36,853 bases of DNA, from NCBI RefSeq assembly GCF_000159435.1, contig NZ_GG693413.1, positions 188,010-224,862 on the forward strand. The letters are read 5' to 3'. A model generated the notes under the pieces. That model worked only from the letters and a program-made list of their open reading frames with translations, was not told where the DNA came from and made no database searches. Position numbers and translations under genes: made by a program. Of the stretch, positions 33,584-36,853 are shown piece by piece. Position 1 is the first letter of the stretch. Each line of letters begins with the position of its first letter. This stretch comes from Limosilactobacillus vaginalis DSM 5837 = ATCC 49540. Lineage in GTDB: Bacteria > Bacillota > Bacilli > Lactobacillales > Lactobacillaceae.

Positions 33584-34897
33584 ATGGCAAATCCAGTTGT
33601 TGCGATTGTTGGTCGTCCAAATGTCGGAAAGTCGACATTATTTAACCGAATCGCTGGTGAACGGATTTCTATTGTTGAAGATACACCGGGAGTTACCCGA
33701 GACCGAATTTATGCCCATGCTGAGTGGCTAGGCAAGAATTTTAACCTAATTGATACTGGTGGGATTGAAATTTCTGATCAACCTCTCCTTACCCAAATCC
33801 GTCAACAGGCAGAAGTGGCAATTGATGAAGCAGATGTCATCGTTTTGGTTGTTGATATTCAAAACGGTGTTACTGATGCTGATGAGCAGGTTGCTAAGAT
33901 TTTATATCGTTCAGACAAACCAATTGTCTTAGCTGTCAATAAAGTTGATAATCCAGAACGGCGGAGTGATATTTACGATTTTTACTCATTAGGTTTGGGA
34001 GAACCTTACCCAGTTTCTGGAGTTCACGGTGTTGGGGTCGGTGATTTACTTGATGCGGTGATTAACCATTTCCCTGAAACGGCTGATAATGAAGATGATG
34101 GTACTATTCACTTTAGCTTAATTGGCCGGCCTAATGTTGGTAAGTCCTCGTTAGTGAATGCTATTTTAGGTGAAAATCGGGTAATCGTCTCAAATGTTGC
34201 CGGAACAACGCGGGATGCTATCAATACTCGCTTTACGGCTAAGGATGGTCGTGAATTTACGATGATTGATACAGCCGGGATCCGGAAAAAAGGAAAAATT
34301 TATGAAAACACTGAACGTTATTCATTAATGCGGTCAATGCGAGCAATTGATGATAGTGACGTTGTTTTAGTGGTATTAAATGCTGAAGAAGGAATTCGTG
34401 AGCTTGATAAGCATATTGCCGGCTATGCTCACGAAGCAGGCTGTGGAGTCATTATTGTTGTTAATAAGTGGGATACAATCAAGAATAAAGACCACCGAAC
34501 AATGACTGATTTTACAACTTTAATTCGGAATGAATTTCAATACTTAAGCTATGCACCAATTATTTTTGTTTCTGCAAAGACTCAACAACGACTAAATCAA
34601 CTGCCAACAATGATTGAAGATGTTTACGATCATAGTCGTCGACGGATTCAATCAGCTGTCCTTAACGATGTCTTGATGGATGCACTAGCTGCCAACCCAA
34701 CGCCAACACAAAATGGGCGTCGGTTGCGGGTATACTACGGAACCCAGGTTGCTATTCAGCCACCAACATTCGTCATTTTCGTCAATGATCCTGACCTAAT
34801 GCATTTTTCGTACCAGCGTTATTTAGAGAACCAAATTCGCCGGGCGTTTGATTTTACGGGGACACCAATCCGGATTATTAAGCGAAAGCGTCAGTAA
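33584..34897 (+). CDS. der: Ribosome biogenesis GTPase Der (EngA)
   Basis: Der, 437 residues, assembles the 50S subunit. It has two tandem GTPase domains and a KH-like C-terminal domain. The first G1 is GRPNVGKST (10-18) with DTGG and NKVD; the second G1 is GRPNVGKSS (181-189) with DTAG and NKWD. The C-terminal segment from about 350 to 437 has the KH-type fold and ends in a basic tail. Length is normal. ATG at 33584 follows GAAGGAAGGTG. Its position after cmk-rpsA and before hup is the order known in Bacillus (cmk-ypfD-...-der-...-hbs). Confidence 0.97.
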   Translation: MANPVVAIVGRPNVGKSTLFNRIAGERISIVEDTPGVTRDRIYAHAEWLGKNFNLIDTGGIEISDQPLLTQIRQQAEVAIDEADVIVLVVDIQNGVTDADEQVAKILYRSDKPIVLAVNKVDNPERRSDIYDFYSLGLGEPYPVSGVHGVGVGDLLDAVINHFPETADNEDDGTIHFSLIGRPNVGKSSLVNAILGENRVIVSNVAGTTRDAINTRFTAKDGREFTMIDTAGIRKKGKIYENTERYSLMRSMRAIDDSDVVLVVLNAEEGIRELDKHIAGYAHEAGCGVIIVVNKWDTIKNKDHRTMTDFTTLIRNEFQYLSYAPIIFVSAKTQQRLNQLPTMIEDVYDHSRRRIQSAVLNDVLMDALAANPTPTQNGRRLRVYYGTQVAIQPPTFVIFVNDPDLMHFSYQRYLENQIRRAFDFTGTPIRIIKRKRQ

Positions 34898-34953
34898 ATC
34901 ATTCAATTTAGTTATAAATTTCTGAAAAAAGGGTGAAAAAGCCTATAAACCGC

Positions 34954-34982
34954 TTGTCATCAATGTTTCACTATGCTAATCT
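34954..34982 (+). promoter_or_regulatory. Promoter of hup
   Basis: TTGTCA (34954-34959) is 17 bases from an extended -10, TGCTAATCT (hexamer 34977-34982). Transcription from here gives a leader of about 110 bases before the hup start. Confidence 0.7.
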
Positions 34983-34994
34983 TAACAATGAAAT

Positions 34995-35078
34995 TATACG
35001 AGTACTTCGTATGTTTCGTTAATTTTGGACCACTCAAAATTAACATTTATTCATTGGTGTAACTATTTGGTAGTTGCA
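34995..35078 (+). promoter_or_regulatory. Three-hairpin leader of hup
   Basis: The leader has ATACGA/TCGTAT around 34996-35012, a perfect 10-bp inverted repeat GTTAATTTTG (35018-35027) and CAAAATTAAC (35035-35044) with a 7-base loop, and an 8-bp hairpin TGTAACTA (35058-35065) and TAGTTGCA (35071-35078) with one G-U pair. The hairpin at 35018 has no T-run after it and so is not a terminator. Purpose unknown; mRNA stability or autoregulation are possible. Confidence 0.55.
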
Positions 35079-35101
35079 TTAGATGTTGGAGGTGAAATTA
35101 A

Positions 35102-35377
35102 ATGGCTAACAAAGCAGAATTAGTAAGTAATGTTGCAACCGCAACTGGTTTAACTAAGAAGGATGCTACTGCTGCTGTTGATGCGGTATTTAGCTCAATC
35201 CAAGCATCATTAGCTAAGGGTGAAAAGGTTCAATTGATCGGCTTCGGTAACTTCGAAGTACGTCAACGTGCTGCTCGTAAGGGTCGCAACCCACAAACTG
35301 GTCAAGAAATCCAAATCCCTGCAAGCAAGGTACCAGCATTTAAGCCTGGTAAAGCTTTAAAGGATGCTGTTAAGTAA
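35102..35377 (+). CDS. hup: HU family DNA-binding protein
   Basis: HU, 91 residues, is the histone-like dimer that bends DNA and compacts the nucleoid. The sequence starts [12 protein letters not shown], and the family signature [21 protein letters not shown] (about 46-66, in two parts: [21 protein letters not shown]) contains the minor-groove arm. The proline at the arm tip region (QIPAS) is present. Length is typical. ATG at 35102 follows TTGGAGGTG. Codon use is strongly biased, as expected for an abundant protein. It has its own promoter and terminator. Confidence 0.98.
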   Translation: MANKAELVSNVATATGLTKKDATAAVDAVFSSIQASLAKGEKVQLIGFGNFEVRQRAARKGRNPQTGQEIQIPASKVPAFKPGKALKDAVK

Positions 35378-35401
35378 TTCCAAATTACTTGATAAATATC
35401 T

Positions 35402-35437
35402 AAAGGACTGTGAACATTATTGCTCATGGTCCTTTTT
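35402..35437 (+). terminator. Rho-independent terminator after hup
   Basis: AAAGGAC (35402-35408) pairs with GTCCTTT (35429-35435), with partial inner pairing TGTGA/TCAT, followed by TTT. Confidence 0.85.
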
Positions 35438-35470
35438 TGATGTGGCTAACAACTGTTTTTAGCTTAACTA

Positions 35471-35479
35471 TGCTAAGAT
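35471..35479 (+). promoter_or_regulatory. Extended -10 promoter for the TPR-protein gene
   Basis: TGCTAAGAT is a TGn extended -10 (hexamer 35474-35479) 37 bases before the start codon. No good -35 is seen. Confidence 0.5.
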
Positions 35480-35515
35480 AATTAGTATGATGGGTAATGC
35501 TAGAGGAGGAAAATA

Positions 35516-36778
35516 ATGACTTATTCTGAAAAAGTGTTAGAACAAATCCAAGCCGGCCAGATGCCAGCAGCTCAACAATCCTTTACCGAGGCCCTGGCTA
35601 AAGATAGTGATGATATGATCTTTAGTTTAGCTGAGGAACTATATGGAATGGGCTTCCTACACCAAGCTCGCCAGGCTTACCTGCACTTATTGGCTAAATA
35701 TCCGAATGAGGATGAACTACGGGTTAATTTAGCGGAAATCGCAGTTAGTGAGGGCCATAATGACGAAGCTTTATCTTACTTAGCTCAAGTCCAGCCTGAT
35801 TCAGATGCTTATTTGCAATCGTTACTAGTTGCAGCCGATTTGTACCAAACAGAAAATGAGTATGAGGTTACGGAAGAAAAGCTGAAGGAGGCTTACCGAA
35901 TCGCCCCTGATGAGCCAGCGGTCCAGTTTGCCCTTGGTGAATTTTACTTTATGACCAGTCGTTTTGATGAAGCTATTCAATATTACTTTGAACTGATCCG
36001 GAATGGGTATACTGAGTTTGCCAAGGTTAACATTGCTGGACGGTTGGGAATTTGTTACGCCCAAAGTGGTCAGTTTAAGCAAGCGTTAGGGTACTTAAAG
36101 CAGGTGAGCCCGGAATACCGGACAAGTGATATTCGATTCCAAACCGGTTTAACTGAATTACAGCTGGGAGAAACAGCCACTGCAATTAAGACATTTGACG
36201 AACTAATTCAGGATGATTCTCAATATGCTTCTGTTTATCCTGAGCTTGCCAAGGCTTATGTTAAGGAGAATAAGTATCAGCAAGCCCTCAAGACTCTCCA
36301 AGAAGGGCTAGCGGTTGATCAGTATAATGCTCGCCTATACGCTCAAGCAGCCGAAGTAACCAGCCATTTGGGTAATAATAAACTCATGGATGAGTACCTC
36401 AAGAAGGCCCATGAGCTTGATCCAGATAACTTAACGATTAACTTAGATTATAGTAACTTTCTTCTTCACACCCATGATGACGAGGGGAATATCAAACTAC
36501 TAGAACCATTAATTGAGGAAGACGAGGTTGATCCGCAGATTTACTGGAACCTCGCTCGTTCATACCAGCGCTTGGAAAAATTTGATCTTGCTGGCAAGTA
36601 CTATCGTGAAGCAGCAGTTACTTATAGTGAAAACCCAACTTTCTTAAAGGAGTTAGTCAACTTCTATCGGGAGTCCGGTGATACCGAGCAAATGGTTGAA
36701 GAATTAAAGCATTACCTTAAGCTCGTGCCAACAGATGATGAAATGCAAGAACTGCTGGATGAGTATGAAGAGTATTAA
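35516..36778 (+). CDS. Tetratricopeptide-repeat protein (YpiA-like)
   Basis: A 420-residue soluble protein made of TPR repeats (about ten), recognisable from recurring helix pairs with small residues, such as ALGEFYFMTSRFDEAIQYYF and WNLARSYQRLEKFDLAGKYY. The repeats fill almost the whole length and no other domain or signal peptide is seen, which suggests a cytoplasmic scaffold. It resembles YpiA of Bacillus and its lactobacillar relatives in length and position after hup; this is from memory. ATG at 35516 follows AGAGGAGGA. The C-terminus is strongly acidic (ELLDEYEEY). Function unknown. No terminator is complete before the window ends. Confidence 0.82.
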   Translation: MTYSEKVLEQIQAGQMPAAQQSFTEALAKDSDDMIFSLAEELYGMGFLHQARQAYLHLLAKYPNEDELRVNLAEIAVSEGHNDEALSYLAQVQPDSDAYLQSLLVAADLYQTENEYEVTEEKLKEAYRIAPDEPAVQFALGEFYFMTSRFDEAIQYYFELIRNGYTEFAKVNIAGRLGICYAQSGQFKQALGYLKQVSPEYRTSDIRFQTGLTELQLGETATAIKTFDELIQDDSQYASVYPELAKAYVKENKYQQALKTLQEGLAVDQYNARLYAQAAEVTSHLGNNKLMDEYLKKAHELDPDNLTINLDYSNFLLHTHDDEGNIKLLEPLIEEDEVDPQIYWNLARSYQRLEKFDLAGKYYREAAVTYSENPTFLKELVNFYRESGDTEQMVEELKHYLKLVPTDDEMQELLDEYEEY

Positions 36779-36853
36779 AATAAATGAATAAAGCAAACAA
36801 CCCAAGATTGAGTTATGAACTTTACTGTAATTTCGTTAAAAACAGTAATAACT

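Noticed and set aside
36822-36848. TTACTG/CAGTAA hairpin at the window end as terminator of the TPR gene
   Set aside because: Only 6 bp and A/T-rich, and no T-run is visible before the sequence ends.
1-36853. Mobile element, prophage, CRISPR array or defence cassette
   Set aside because: I found no transposase, integrase with intact active site, phage gene, direct-repeat array or composition break; all large intergenic gaps are explained by leaders, promoters and terminators.

Overview
The window is a gene-dense stretch of a low-GC Gram-positive chromosome, almost entirely on the + strand. Gene content, gene order, strong AGGAGG-type ribosome binding sites and the protein sequences all point to a lactic acid bacterium of the Lactobacillaceae. 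Two features fit an obligately heterofermentative lineage such as Limosilactobacillus: dnaE is followed directly by pyk with no pfkA between them, and the pyruvate kinase is short (473 aa). The species assignment is an inference. I saw no insertion sequence, prophage, CRISPR array, rRNA or tRNA gene. This is core chromosome, and most findings concern regulation or degenerate protein motifs rather than an unknown gene cassette.

Layout. Positions 1-310 hold the 3' end of argH and its terminator. Positions 324-3983 are a housekeeping operon: phoH, ybeY, dgkA, era, recO. Positions 3995-7343 hold a promoter, a glycine-type T-box leader with its terminator, and glyQ-glyS. Positions 7413-10519 are the dnaG-rpoD pair, followed by a strongly structured, non-coding 3' region and a terminator at 10736. 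Then come an AraT-like aminotransferase with its own terminator (10937-12190) and trmK, a Nif3-family gene and pepT (12251-15032). A metal ABC transporter (binding protein, ATPase, permease; 15262-17644) lies behind a promoter with a Zur-type palindrome. It ends in a bidirectional terminator shared with the only convincing minus-strand gene, a 65-residue membrane protein. Positions 18026-22969 hold dnaE and pyk, with a catabolite-response element in front of pyk.

Positions 23124-27338 form a tightly overlapped operon: cvfB, a xerD-like gene, ribT, scpA, scpB, rluB. It links chromosome organisation (ScpAB of the SMC complex) to RNA-related genes. An FMN riboswitch then controls ribU, the riboflavin transporter (27350-28217). 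Next are a YpbB-family gene with a RecQ-type helicase, a LysM wall protein, cmk, an S1-domain protein, der, hup and a TPR protein (28368-36778).

The strongest lead is the XerD-like protein in the scpAB operon. It keeps the tyrosine nucleophile and one catalytic arginine, but four of the six XerD catalytic positions are substituted, so it is probably a recombinase fold reused for a non-catalytic role. Next in interest are the structured RNA after rpoD, with crossing helices; the operator and ligand features of the metal transporter; the palindrome inside the S1-gene promoter; and the three-hairpin leader of hup.
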